A stretch of DNA of 64,000 bases, taken from positions 1 through 64,000 of the forward strand of contig CACWNW010000005.1 of assembly GCA_902762305.1 (NCBI GenBank), written 5' to 3'. Within the stretch, counting starts at the first letter, position 1. Every line of letters starts with the position of its first letter. Made by a program: the position numbers and the translations under genes. Below the pieces are notes generated by a model that had not been told where the DNA came from, did not search any database, and saw nothing but the letters and a program-made list of their open reading frames with translations. Source of the stretch: Fibrobacter succinogenes. Lineage in GTDB: Bacteria > Fibrobacterota > Fibrobacteria > Fibrobacterales > Fibrobacteraceae. Shown in pieces: positions 24,541-33,225 of this stretch.

Positions 24541-26010
24541 ATGTTTACCGTTATAGATTGGATTGTACTCGCGGCGTACCTGCTGCTTTCGCTCCTCATT
24601 GGCCTCTGGGTTTCCAGGGGCAACAAGAACCTCAAGGAATACATGTTCGGCGGCGGTTCCATCCCGTGGGTTGCCGTGGGCATCAGCCTCATCGCCACGT
24701 CCGTGAGTGCGACGACGTTCCTCGGGGCGCCTGCCGACGTGTATGGCGACAACATGACTTTCCTCATGTTCCAGATTGGCGCCCTCCTGAGTATCATCGT
24801 CGTGGGTTTCGTGTTTATCCCGAAGTTCCGTAGCTCGGGCATCAACAGCGCGTATGAACTTTTCGAGGTACGCTTCGGCTCCAAGACGGTGCGCAGGCTT
24901 GCCGCGGTCTTCTACAGCCTGCACCTCCTTTTGCGTACGGGTATCTTACTTTATGCGCCGTCGCTCGTGCTTGCGCAGATACTGCATGTCGATTTGAAGG
25001 TCGCCATTGTCGTGTCCGCCGCGGTTGCGATATTCTACACGTGGTTCGGCGGCATCAAGGCCGTCATCTGGACCGACGTGATGCAGTTCTGCGTGTTCTT
25101 CGGTGGCGGCATCCTGGTGCTCGTGCTCATCTCGAATGCCGTGGGCGGTTTCGGCGAGATGGCGACGCTCGCATCCGAGGCGGGCAAGACCAAGTGGTGG
25201 GACGCCTCGATGGATGTCGCCAATGCGCGCACGCTTATTTCTGCGGGCTTCGCGTATGCCATTCTCGAGATTGCGATACGCGGGTGCGACCAGCAGTTTG
25301 TGCAACGTTACCTGAGCTGCAAGGACGTGAAGGCGGCGAACCGCTCGAGCGTGCTCTCGATGGTTCTCGGCTGCTTCGTCTCTATCCTCTTTTACTGGGT
25401 GGGCGCGGCGCTCTACGTTTACTACAAGATGGCTCATGTGGCCGCACTCCCCGATGGCCTCAATCAGAACGATGTTTTCCCTTACTTTATCGTAAACGGC
25501 CTCCCCGTGGGCGTGACCGGCCTGATTGTCGCAGCCATCTGTGCCGCTGCCATGAGCAGCCTCTCGGGCGCCATCAATTCGCTCAGCAATACCTCGGAAC
25601 GCGATTTCTTGGGCTGGGACGAATCGAAGGGCATGGGCGGGCTCAAGCGTGCCAAGATCTGGACGGTCGTATGGGGCGTGCTCGGCGTGTTCTTCGCGCT
25701 GTTCGCCGCTACGCAACAGGGGAGCCTCCTCAAGAACGCCCTCTTCTTTACCGGCCTCTTTACCGGCCCCTTGCTCGGCATGTTCCTGCTTGCCTTCTTC
25801 GTGAAGGGCCTCAAGAGCTGGCAGGTAATTGCCTCTGTGGTTTGCGGCATGGTGAGCCTCGTGCTTATCCAGGGGATTCCCGCATTCGGCGTGCCTGCGG
25901 TGTTTGACGGCGTCTTCAGCTGGCCGTGGATGCCGTTCATCAGCATGACGACCACCGTGCTTGTCGCCGTTGTGCTCAAATACGCGGTGTTGCTCGCTTC
26001 GAAGAAGTAG
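24541..26010 (+). CDS. sodium:solute symporter, SSS family (489 aa)
   Basis: About 13 membrane segments. Family features are K-E-Y-M-F-G-G-G-S-I-P-W near the start, T-S-V-S-A-T-T-F-L-G-A-P in the second segment, Y-T-W-F-G-G-I-K-A-V-I-W-T-D-V-M-Q-F, and A-A-A-M-S-S-L-S-G-A-I-N-S, the Na2-site helix of SSS transporters. The closest type is the sodium/glucose- or sialic-acid-like branch, but the substrate cannot be read from the sequence. It lies 7 bases after the diguanylate cyclase gene. Confidence 0.88.
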   Translation: MFTVIDWIVLAAYLLLSLLIGLWVSRGNKNLKEYMFGGGSIPWVAVGISLIATSVSATTFLGAPADVYGDNMTFLMFQIGALLSIIVVGFVFIPKFRSSGINSAYELFEVRFGSKTVRRLAAVFYSLHLLLRTGILLYAPSLVLAQILHVDLKVAIVVSAAVAIFYTWFGGIKAVIWTDVMQFCVFFGGGILVLVLISNAVGGFGEMATLASEAGKTKWWDASMDVANARTLISAGFAYAILEIAIRGCDQQFVQRYLSCKDVKAANRSSVLSMVLGCFVSILFYWVGAALYVYYKMAHVAALPDGLNQNDVFPYFIVNGLPVGVTGLIVAAICAAAMSSLSGAINSLSNTSERDFLGWDESKGMGGLKRAKIWTVVWGVLGVFFALFAATQQGSLLKNALFFTGLFTGPLLGMFLLAFFVKGLKSWQVIASVVCGMVSLVLIQGIPAFGVPAVFDGVFSWPWMPFISMTTTVLVAVVLKYAVLLASKK

Positions 26011-26126
26011 GAACTATATTCTAGATTAGACTATAAAATCCGGTAAAAATCTTTTTGCCGTGGGCAGTTGCCTTCGGCAATATCTTTTTGTGTAATTTAA
26101 GAAGTGGTTCCAACAAGGAGTGCCTT

Positions 26127-27527
26127 ATGCAGAACAAAGTATCATACGTCGTCATTATCGTCCTCGCATTTGTATGCCTGGTACTTTCCTTGAGCATCGG
26201 GCGCGCTTCCGATGTGTCTGCGCAAAAAAATGTTTCGTCTTTGGAACCGGTCCCGGAGCAGGAGGCTCAGCCGTTTGGTGGTGTGGCTGTTTCCAGCGAA
26301 GAGACCAAGAATTTCTTGGCGGATGAATATGTCACGTCTTTTACCTTGGTCTTGAAACACAAGAACAAGGATGCCGCCTACAAGCACCTGAACGAAAGCC
26401 GTGACAAGATCCTCACTTTGCTGAAAAAGCGTTCCGTTGATTCGCGGGCATATGAATTCAGCAGTGCGGCGGTGAAAGACGACTGGAAATATACGAATCA
26501 CAAGAAGATTTTCTTGGGCTATGTAGCCTCGCAGAATGTGAAGGTCATATCCCATAGCAAACAGAATGCCGATTCGCTGGAGTTGGACTTGGCGGGTCTT
26601 GCCTTTGTCGATAACGTGTCCACCTCGTCGCGGTTGAAAAACGCGGAAGCCCTAGAAGTTTCCGTCATCAAGGAGGCCTGCAAGAAGGCGTCCAAACTGG
26701 CCGATGTGCATGCCCGGAGCGTCGGTGCCGAAGCTGGGAAGGTCTTGTCGGTGGAAGGCTCTTCGATGGTTGAAAAATTGAGTTCTTCGGATTCTGTTGA
26801 GGTCTTGGCCTCGATTGCGGCGAACCTTTCGCTGGTAGGGGTGGAAAATGGCGGAAAATCTTATGTCCGTGTTTCGCAAAGCGAGAACAAGAAATTCCTG
26901 GCCGACAAGTTTGTCGTAGTCGTGAGTCTGTCGATGGACGGGGCTGACAAGGAAAAGCTTTTTAAGCGGGTGAGCGAACGCCGCAATGATGTGGTGCAAC
27001 TGGCGAAAGATTTGGGCGTAGCTGAATCCGAGATAGATGTGGAGTCCATGGGGTTGCGCAAGAAGCGGGATTACGAATTCTACAGCAATGATTCCCGCAA
27101 GGATGCCTTCAGGGCGGCCCAGAAGATTACGGTCAACTTTACGGCCAAGGCGGCCGCGGCAGCCTTCCTGGACGGTATGGTGGGTATGGAAAACTCCCGC
27201 GTGCTTGCTGCCCGCCCTGTTCTGAAAAATGAAGATTCCCTCAGGGTGCAGGTGACCAATATTGCCGGGCAGAAGGCCATGTCCCGCGCCAAGGCGATTG
27301 CCGAAGGCTTCGGCGGGTCTCTCGGCAAGGTCGTTTCCGTAAGCAACAAGCCTGAAAACGAGTTCGGAAGAACCGTTCTTGGCGCCCGCGGAGGCATATT
27401 ACGCAAGGCAAGAGCGGGAGCGGCTTACGATTTGATGTCTAATACTCCCCCGGCGGAATCCGGGATGAATATCGCCGATTCCGTGTCAGTTTCTGCATAT
27501 CTCGCGGTCACTGCCGAAATCGAATAA
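26127..27527 (+). CDS. exported protein with two SIMPL (DUF541) domains (466 aa)
   Basis: ATG at 26127 with AAGGAG at 26115-26120. One N-terminal hydrophobic segment (V-V-I-I-V-L-A-F-V-C-L-V-L-S-L-S-I) acts as signal or anchor. Two similar halves follow, each beginning with K-x-F-L-A-D-(E/K)-(Y/F)-V and carrying the SIMPL pattern of strand, helix (A-C-K-K-A-S-K-L-A-D; A-M-S-R-A-K-A-I-A-E-G-F-G-G) and G-K-V-(L/V)-S-V at the end. SIMPL proteins usually have a single domain; this one is duplicated. The family is periplasmic with poorly known function, linked to stress and envelope in a few bacteria. Confidence 0.75.
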   Translation: MQNKVSYVVIIVLAFVCLVLSLSIGRASDVSAQKNVSSLEPVPEQEAQPFGGVAVSSEETKNFLADEYVTSFTLVLKHKNKDAAYKHLNESRDKILTLLKKRSVDSRAYEFSSAAVKDDWKYTNHKKIFLGYVASQNVKVISHSKQNADSLELDLAGLAFVDNVSTSSRLKNAEALEVSVIKEACKKASKLADVHARSVGAEAGKVLSVEGSSMVEKLSSSDSVEVLASIAANLSLVGVENGGKSYVRVSQSENKKFLADKFVVVVSLSMDGADKEKLFKRVSERRNDVVQLAKDLGVAESEIDVESMGLRKKRDYEFYSNDSRKDAFRAAQKITVNFTAKAAAAAFLDGMVGMENSRVLAARPVLKNEDSLRVQVTNIAGQKAMSRAKAIAEGFGGSLGKVVSVSNKPENEFGRTVLGARGGILRKARAGAAYDLMSNTPPAESGMNIADSVSVSAYLAVTAEIE

Positions 27528-27574
27528 ATAAACGATCTCCCGAATTCGGCTAGGTTTTTAAAAGGTGGTGTCCC

Positions 27575-28114
27575 ATGGAACTTGTAATATTTGCCTTGCC
27601 TATCGTTATTATCTTGCCCATAATTACAGTTGTATTTGCAAAGCTAATAACTAAAAAAGAAAGACATGCTTTTGAACAACAACAAAACACAGATTTGTTT
27701 ATCAAACTTCAAAAAGCAGCCAAAGGTTTCAAGATAGCCTCAATCGTATCCGTATCTATTCCCTTTCTATTGCTTTTCCCGTTTCTGTTTAGTAAACCAA
27801 CCCATTCTACCGGAGACGATCTCCTGGTATTCCTAGTTTTTTTGTCTGTAGCAATAATTGTTTCATCGCTTTGTAGCGTCAACTGCTACAATTATCTTTT
27901 CTACGCCTCTAGTAGCAAAAAAGCATTCTGGATTTTATTTACTCCATTTCTTCCGTTTTTCATTATAGGAGGTTTTATAACCTTCATTATGAGCTTGTTT
28001 GGCGGCGGTATTATCGACTCCGGATTGATAATCATGGGACCGTTCGCAATGATTTTGGCTATAATGGCGTATGTTTTGCATCTTAAAAGGAAGTCCTTTA
28101 ACGCAAATTCCTGA
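27575..28114 (+). CDS. AT-rich membrane protein of unknown function (179 aa)
   Basis: ATG at 27575 behind AAAGGTGG. Four or five hydrophobic segments (V-I-F-A-L-P-I-V-I-I-L-P; I-P-F-L-L-L-F-P-F-L-F; L-V-F-L-V-F-L-S-V-A; F-I-I-G-G-F-I-T-F-I-M). No family recognised. Base composition is far lower in GC than both neighbours, which suggests a transferred or fast-evolving gene. Confidence 0.6.
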   Translation: MELVIFALPIVIILPIITVVFAKLITKKERHAFEQQQNTDLFIKLQKAAKGFKIASIVSVSIPFLLLFPFLFSKPTHSTGDDLLVFLVFLSVAIIVSSLCSVNCYNYLFYASSSKKAFWILFTPFLPFFIIGGFITFIMSLFGGGIIDSGLIIMGPFAMILAIMAYVLHLKRKSFNANS

Positions 28115-28132
28115 AAAAAAATACGATTTGAC

Positions 28133-28182
28133 TTGACAGAGCCTACAAAATACTGTATTTTTGTGTAGTGGAACAAATGTTC
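28133..28182 (+). promoter_or_regulatory. promoter and GAAC-N4-GTTC operator of the helicase gene
   Basis: TTGACA (28133-28138), 17 bases, TATTTT (28156-28161) form a good promoter. Just after it, over the probable start of transcription, lies GAACAAATGTTC (28171-28182). This fits the LexA (SOS) box of Gram-positive bacteria, GAAC-R-N-R-Y-GTTC. The F. succinogenes LexA site reported in the literature is, as I recall, of a different form, so the regulator is uncertain. Confidence 0.5.
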
Positions 28183-28201
28183 ACTATTTTGCGAGGTGCG
28201 C

Positions 28202-30502
28202 ATGGCTCAAGAAAATATGGATCAGGAACAACGGGAAGCGGTGGAAACCACCGAGGGTTATGTGCGCGTGGTGGCGGGGGCCGGTTCGGGCAAGACCCGG
28301 ACGCTGACCCAGCGTTACCTGTACCTCGTGAAGGAGATGGGCATTTCGCCGTCGAACATCCTTTGCGTCACGTTCACCAACAAGGCCGCGAACGAAATGA
28401 AGAAGCGCATCCGCACGGTGCTGGGTGGCGACGACAGCGGCTATATTTCCACGTTCCACGGCTTTTGCGTGCGGTTCCTGCGCGAAGAAATCCACGTGCT
28501 GAACTACCCGAAGGAATTCATGATTCTGGACGAAGACGACCAGAAGTCCCTTTTGCACAAGGCCTACGCCGATTTGGGCTACTCGCTAAAGGATTTGAAA
28601 ATCAGCAGCGTTATCGACTATATCGGGGGCCGCAAGACTGCCGACATCAATTACGTCTCGCTTTTTGCGGAACTGCCTTCGGAGGGCATGGCTTCTAAGG
28701 ATCATTTGCTCGCGCTTTCGGATGCCGCCGACGACAAGTGGATGAAGGTTTATTACCGCTACCTCTACGAGCAGAAAAAGAATTACGCGCTGGACTTTGA
28801 CGACCTGATTCTTTCGACGCTGTACATTCTCGAGAACTTCCCGGAACAGCTCGACAAGTGGCGCAAGCGCATGATGTACATCATGGTGGACGAATACCAG
28901 GACATCGACGGGCAGCAGTACCGGCTGGCGGACTTGCTCGCGAGCTACCACAAGAATCTTTTTGTGGTAGGTGATCCGGACCAGACCATTTACGGCTGGC
29001 GCGGCGCCGATGTCAACCGCATTCTGGAATTCGACAAGACTCACGAAAATACGAAGACGATTTTGCTGCAGAACAATTACCGCTCGACGCCGAACATTCT
29101 GAAGGTTCCGGACGCGGTCATCAAGAACAACAAGTTCCGAATCGAAAAGGTCTTGAAGCCAAAGCGTGCCGACGGCAAGACGCCTGTCTTTTACCACGCC
29201 AAGAACACTCGCGAAGAAGCCCGCTGGATTGTGGAGCAAATCCAGAACGCCGTGCAGAATGCGGACGGAGTGCATTACAAGGATATCGCGGTGCTCTACC
29301 GCATGCATTCGCAGTCCCGTTCCGTGGAAGAAGCCTTGATGGCGGAGGATATCCCGTATAAGGTTTACAGCGGGGTGGGCTTTTACCAGCGCAAAGAAAT
29401 CAAGGATGTCATTTGCTATTTGCGAATGCTGGTGTACGCCGACGACTTGTCGTTCATGCGTACGGTGAATACGCCCAAGCGCCAGTTCGGCCCGAAGAAG
29501 ATTGCGGCCTTGCAGGATTATGCCGATGCTCGCGGAGTCGGGCTTTACGAGGCTCTGCTCGAAATCGTTTCGGAGGCGGGCCTTTTGAACAACGTTGCTG
29601 CCGATGTCTCGTCGCAGGCGGAACTTTCATCCGTCGGCAACGAAAAGCAAAAAATCGATTTCGACTGCAAGGGCTTCTTGTCGCGTAGCAATGTGGTGGA
29701 ATACGTGAAACTGATCGAGAAGTACCGCTCCCGCTACAAGGACATGAGCGTCTCCGAAGTTCTCGCAAAAATCCTGCGCGAAACCAAGTACGAAGAAATG
29801 CTGCGCCTCGATGGCGACGAAGACCGCCTGGACAACCTGGCGGAACTCAAGCAGGGCATTCTGGAATTCGAGAACTACTACGAAGAAGACGCCTCGCTGG
29901 ATGAATACCTGCAGAACATCGTGCTGTTCACGAACGCCGACGAAGACTCCGAAGAAAAAGACCGCGTGCAGCTCATGACGATCCACAACGCGAAGGGCCT
30001 GGAATTCCCGTACGTGTTCGTGTGCGGCTTGAACGAAGGCTTTTTCCCGGTCAAGCGCGTGCAGAACAAGATTCAGCTCGAAGAAGAGCGGCGCCTGGCC
30101 TATGTGGCCTTTACCCGCGCCGAGAACGTGCTTTGCCTGAGCGATGCCGAAGACGGCGTGGCAGGGGAAAGCGGAACACGCTATCCGTCCAGGTTCCTGC
30201 TCGAAATGGGCTTGGACGGGCTTGATGTGGCGCGCGGCATTTCGGAGGATTTCCTTGAGGCGGCGAAAGCCTACATTGAGAACGTGGATTTCGAGCGCGA
30301 TTTTTTGAGCGACGAAAGCCTAGGGCCCGTAAAAAAGGCGCCTTCGGCTGATTTTGCCGCGGGCGACAGCGTGATGCACAAGATTTTTGGCGTGGGAGTC
30401 GTGCGGACGGTAGACGAAAAGAATTTCTGCTACGAGATTTCCTTCGAAAAGTTCGCTACGCCTCGTTCCATCCAGTTTGATTTTCCCCTGAACCGGGTGT
30501 AG
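28202..30502 (+). CDS. uvrD: UvrD/PcrA-type ATP-dependent DNA helicase (766 aa)
   Basis: Superfamily 1A 3'-5' helicase of repair and replication. The ATG at 28202 follows GAGG by 5 bases; a GTG two codons earlier is less likely. Motifs in order: Q-R-E-A-V (Q motif), Walker A A-G-A-G-S-G-K-T (25-32), F-T-N-K-A-A-N-E-M, Walker B V-D-E-Y-Q-D-I-D, motif III G-D-P-D-Q-T-I-Y-G-W-R-G-A, motif IV N-Y-R-S-T, motif V T-I-H-N-A-K-G-L-E-F-P-Y-V and motif VI R-R-L-A-Y-V-A-F-T-R-A. The C-terminal ~50 residues form the PcrA/UvrD Tudor-like end (H-K-I-F-G-V-G-V-V). Its own promoter has a palindrome that may be an SOS operator. Confidence 0.93.
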   Translation: MAQENMDQEQREAVETTEGYVRVVAGAGSGKTRTLTQRYLYLVKEMGISPSNILCVTFTNKAANEMKKRIRTVLGGDDSGYISTFHGFCVRFLREEIHVLNYPKEFMILDEDDQKSLLHKAYADLGYSLKDLKISSVIDYIGGRKTADINYVSLFAELPSEGMASKDHLLALSDAADDKWMKVYYRYLYEQKKNYALDFDDLILSTLYILENFPEQLDKWRKRMMYIMVDEYQDIDGQQYRLADLLASYHKNLFVVGDPDQTIYGWRGADVNRILEFDKTHENTKTILLQNNYRSTPNILKVPDAVIKNNKFRIEKVLKPKRADGKTPVFYHAKNTREEARWIVEQIQNAVQNADGVHYKDIAVLYRMHSQSRSVEEALMAEDIPYKVYSGVGFYQRKEIKDVICYLRMLVYADDLSFMRTVNTPKRQFGPKKIAALQDYADARGVGLYEALLEIVSEAGLLNNVAADVSSQAELSSVGNEKQKIDFDCKGFLSRSNVVEYVKLIEKYRSRYKDMSVSEVLAKILRETKYEEMLRLDGDEDRLDNLAELKQGILEFENYYEEDASLDEYLQNIVLFTNADEDSEEKDRVQLMTIHNAKGLEFPYVFVCGLNEGFFPVKRVQNKIQLEEERRLAYVAFTRAENVLCLSDAEDGVAGESGTRYPSRFLLEMGLDGLDVARGISEDFLEAAKAYIENVDFERDFLSDESLGPVKKAPSADFAAGDSVMHKIFGVGVVRTVDEKNFCYEISFEKFATPRSIQFDFPLNRV

Positions 30503-30869
30503 GAAGAATGATTGACAGGGTATTTGTCAACCCCTCCGCGTAAAAAAATATGCTTTTTGGGGTGTGAATAGATTCCGAAAAGTCCCCGAAAGCCTAAATG
30601 TTTGTGCGATAGGGACTTGGAAAGGCTCAGACCCGACCTCCGGTGGCAGTTCGTCGTTACATTTTTGGAAGATGTTGATAAGTTTTTCGGATGTTACAAA
30701 AAAAATACGGTTTTTTTCGAAAAAAGGCCTCGATTCTCCAAATCTTTTATTATCTTATACCTATATCTTGTGTGTGCGGTTTGGGGTATGGCACAAGATG
30801 TTGTGTAAAATAAAGAATTGTTCAGATGTCTTTTGACTATGGTCTAGTTAAGGGATTTGAAGGATAGGC
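30503..30869. other. 367-base regulatory interval before nrdD
   Basis: No gene is supported here. The interval holds a short palindrome TTGACA/TGTCAA (30512-30530) just after the helicase gene, and a perfect 7-base stem AAGTCCC (30580-30586) / GGGACTT (30612-30618). An AT-rich promoter-like part lies at about 30700-30760, followed by two NrdR-box-like repeats immediately upstream of nrdD. Confidence 0.5.
30758..30806 (+). promoter_or_regulatory. two NrdR-box-like sites upstream of nrdD
   Basis: 16-base sites at 30758-30773 and 30791-30806 (GCACAAGATGTTGTGT) match the known NrdR box acaCwAtATaTwGtgt at 12 and 13 of 16 positions by my count. Their starts are 33 bases apart, close to three helical turns. 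NrdR binds paired boxes ahead of nrd operons, so repression of the reductase by this protein is plausible. Confidence 0.5.
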
Positions 30870-33200
30870 ATGATTTTTACAGTCAAGAAGCGCGACGGCC
30901 GCGAAATGCCGTTCAACATCGAGAAGATCTCCGACGCCATCGTCAAGGCGTTCCGCGCCTCCGGCGAACTCAACGATCAGATCAAGGCTTCTCAGGAACA
31001 GATTGACCTCCTCGGTCACGAAGACGTTTTGAGCAGTACTGCCCTAAAGGTAGCCGCCTACGCGGTGGGCCGCCTTGAGGCCGAAGGCAAGACCAAGCCT
31101 GACATCGAAGAAATCCAGGACGCCGTCGAAAAGGCGCTCACTGACAACAACTACGCCGATACCGCCAAGAGCTACATCTTGTACCGTGCCGAGCGCACCC
31201 GCATCCGCGAGGTGAACACTCGCCTCATGCACACGCTCCGCGACATCACGTTCAGCTCCGCCAAGGAATCCGACCTCAAGCGCGAAAACGCGAACATCGA
31301 CGGCGATACCGCGATGGGCACGATGCTCAAGTACGGTTCCGAATCGGCGAAGCACTTCTACACGATGATGATGCTCAAGCCCGAGCACAGCCAGGCCCAC
31401 ATGAACGGGGATATCCACATCCACGACTTGGATTTCTATTCCCTCACCATGACCTGCTGCCAGATCGACCTGATTAAGTTGTTCAAGAACGGCTTCAATA
31501 CCGGTCACGGCCACCTGCGCGAACCCAAGGATATCCGCAGCTACGCGGCCCTTGCGGCGATTGCCATACAAAGTAACCAGAACGACCAGCACGGCGGCCA
31601 GTCGGTGCCGAACTTCGACTATGCCATGGCCGACGGCGTGCGCATCACTTACCGCAAGGCCTACCTCTCCAACATGGTGAAGGCGCTCATGCTCTTTACC
31701 GGCAAGGAAGAGGAAGAAATCCAGCCTGTCGTGAAGAAGCTCCATTCCGAAATGGCGGAGATGGGCATGGTGGCCACGCTCGTGCCGAACGAGAAGTTTG
31801 TGGAGACCGAAGCCCGCGAGCTTTCGAAGTCCTTCGATACCGAGATGGTGATGAAGGCCCAGAAGTTCGCCGAGAAGCAGGCCTACGAAGAGACCGACAA
31901 GACGACGTTCCAGGCCATGGAAGCGTTTGTACACAACCTGAACTCCATGCACAGCCGCGCCGGTGCGCAGACTCCGTTCTCCAGCATCAACTACGGCATG
32001 TGCACCGATCCGGAAGCCCGCATGGTGATGAAGAACCTCCTCCTCACCACGGACGAGGGCCTGGGCGGTGGCGAGACGGCCATCTTCCCGATTCAGATTT
32101 TCCGCGTGAAGAAGGGCATCAACCTCAACGAGGGCGACCCGAACTACGACCTGTTCAAGCTTGCCTGCAAGGTGAGCGCGAAGCGCCTGTTTCCGAACTT
32201 CAGCTTCCAGGACGCTCCGTACAACCTGCAGTACTACAAGCCGGGCCATCCGGAAACCGAAATCTCTTACATGGGCTGCCGTACCCGCGTTATCGGTAAC
32301 AACTACGACCCGACTCGCGAAATCTCGTACGGCCGCGGCAACCTGAGCTTCACTTCCATCAACCTCCCGCGCATCGCCATCAAGATGCGTTCTATTGACC
32401 TGTTCTTCAAGGAACTCGACCGTATGCTGCAGCTCGTGAGCGACCAGCTCATGGAACGCTTCGCCGTGCAGAGCCGCCGCAAGGTCAAGAACTTCCCGTT
32501 CCTCATGGGGCAGGGCGTGTGGATTGATTCCGACAAGCTCGGCTGGGAAGACACCGTGGGTGAAGTCATCAAGCATGGTACGCTCTCCATCGGTTTCATC
32601 GGCCTTGCCGAAACCCTGGTGATGCTCACGGGCAAGCACCACGGCGAATCTGAATCTTCGCAGCAGCTCGGCCTCAAGATTATCGGCCACATGCGCGATT
32701 TCTGCGACAAGGAAAGCAAGCGCCTCGGCCTCAACTTCAGCTTGCTCGCCACGCCTGCCGAAGGCCTTTCGGGCCGCTTCGTCCGCATGGACAAGAAAAA
32801 GTACGGCATCATCCCGGGCGTTACCGACCGCGACTACTACACCAACTCGTTCCACGTGCCGGTGTACTACAAGATTTCGGCCTTCAAGAAGCTCGCTCTC
32901 GAGGCTCCGTACCATGCGCTCACCAACGCGGGCCACATCAGCTACATCGAGCTCGATGGCGACCCGACGCAGAACCTCGACGCGTTCGAGAAGATCGTGC
33001 GCTACATGGCCGAGGTGGGCATCGGTTACGGTTCCATCAACCACCCGGTGGACCGCGACCCGGTCTGCGGATTTGTGGGCGTCATCGGCGACACCTGCCC
33101 CCGCTGCGGACGTAGCGACGGCCATTACATTTCTGAAGAAAAACTGAACGAACTCCGGAAGAAGTTCCCGGGAATGCCTGCGTTCCGAGGCATCAGATAA
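30870..33200 (+). CDS. nrdD: anaerobic ribonucleoside-triphosphate reductase, large part, lacking the glycyl-radical motif (776 aa)
   Basis: Class III reductase that makes deoxyribonucleotides without oxygen. An ATP-cone (residues 1-95: V-K-K-R-D-G-R-E-M-P-F-N-I-E-K-I) is followed by the ten-stranded barrel with H-I-H-D-L-D-F-Y, T-C-C-Q-I-D-L, H-G-G-Q-S-V-P-N-F-D and M-G-C-R-T-R-V; one of these cysteines carries the thiyl radical. The C-terminus has the zinc-ribbon pattern (V-C-G-F-V-G ... C-P-R-C-G), but only three Cys: the first ligand position is Asp. The protein then ends with P-A-F-R-G-I-R instead of the R-V-x-G-Y-L glycyl-radical segment present in normal NrdD. That segment is encoded by the next gene. 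Both must therefore act together. Confidence 0.93.
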   Translation: MIFTVKKRDGREMPFNIEKISDAIVKAFRASGELNDQIKASQEQIDLLGHEDVLSSTALKVAAYAVGRLEAEGKTKPDIEEIQDAVEKALTDNNYADTAKSYILYRAERTRIREVNTRLMHTLRDITFSSAKESDLKRENANIDGDTAMGTMLKYGSESAKHFYTMMMLKPEHSQAHMNGDIHIHDLDFYSLTMTCCQIDLIKLFKNGFNTGHGHLREPKDIRSYAALAAIAIQSNQNDQHGGQSVPNFDYAMADGVRITYRKAYLSNMVKALMLFTGKEEEEIQPVVKKLHSEMAEMGMVATLVPNEKFVETEARELSKSFDTEMVMKAQKFAEKQAYEETDKTTFQAMEAFVHNLNSMHSRAGAQTPFSSINYGMCTDPEARMVMKNLLLTTDEGLGGGETAIFPIQIFRVKKGINLNEGDPNYDLFKLACKVSAKRLFPNFSFQDAPYNLQYYKPGHPETEISYMGCRTRVIGNNYDPTREISYGRGNLSFTSINLPRIAIKMRSIDLFFKELDRMLQLVSDQLMERFAVQSRRKVKNFPFLMGQGVWIDSDKLGWEDTVGEVIKHGTLSIGFIGLAETLVMLTGKHHGESESSQQLGLKIIGHMRDFCDKESKRLGLNFSLLATPAEGLSGRFVRMDKKKYGIIPGVTDRDYYTNSFHVPVYYKISAFKKLALEAPYHALTNAGHISYIELDGDPTQNLDAFEKIVRYMAEVGIGYGSINHPVDRDPVCGFVGVIGDTCPRCGRSDGHYISEEKLNELRKKFPGMPAFRGIR

Positions 33201-33225
33201 CCATTTTTTATCAAGGAGTAACAAC

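Noticed and set aside
30564-30836. 90-codon frame before nrdD
   Set aside because: No ribosome binding site, overlaps the stem and the NrdR-like boxes, and lacks protein-like composition.
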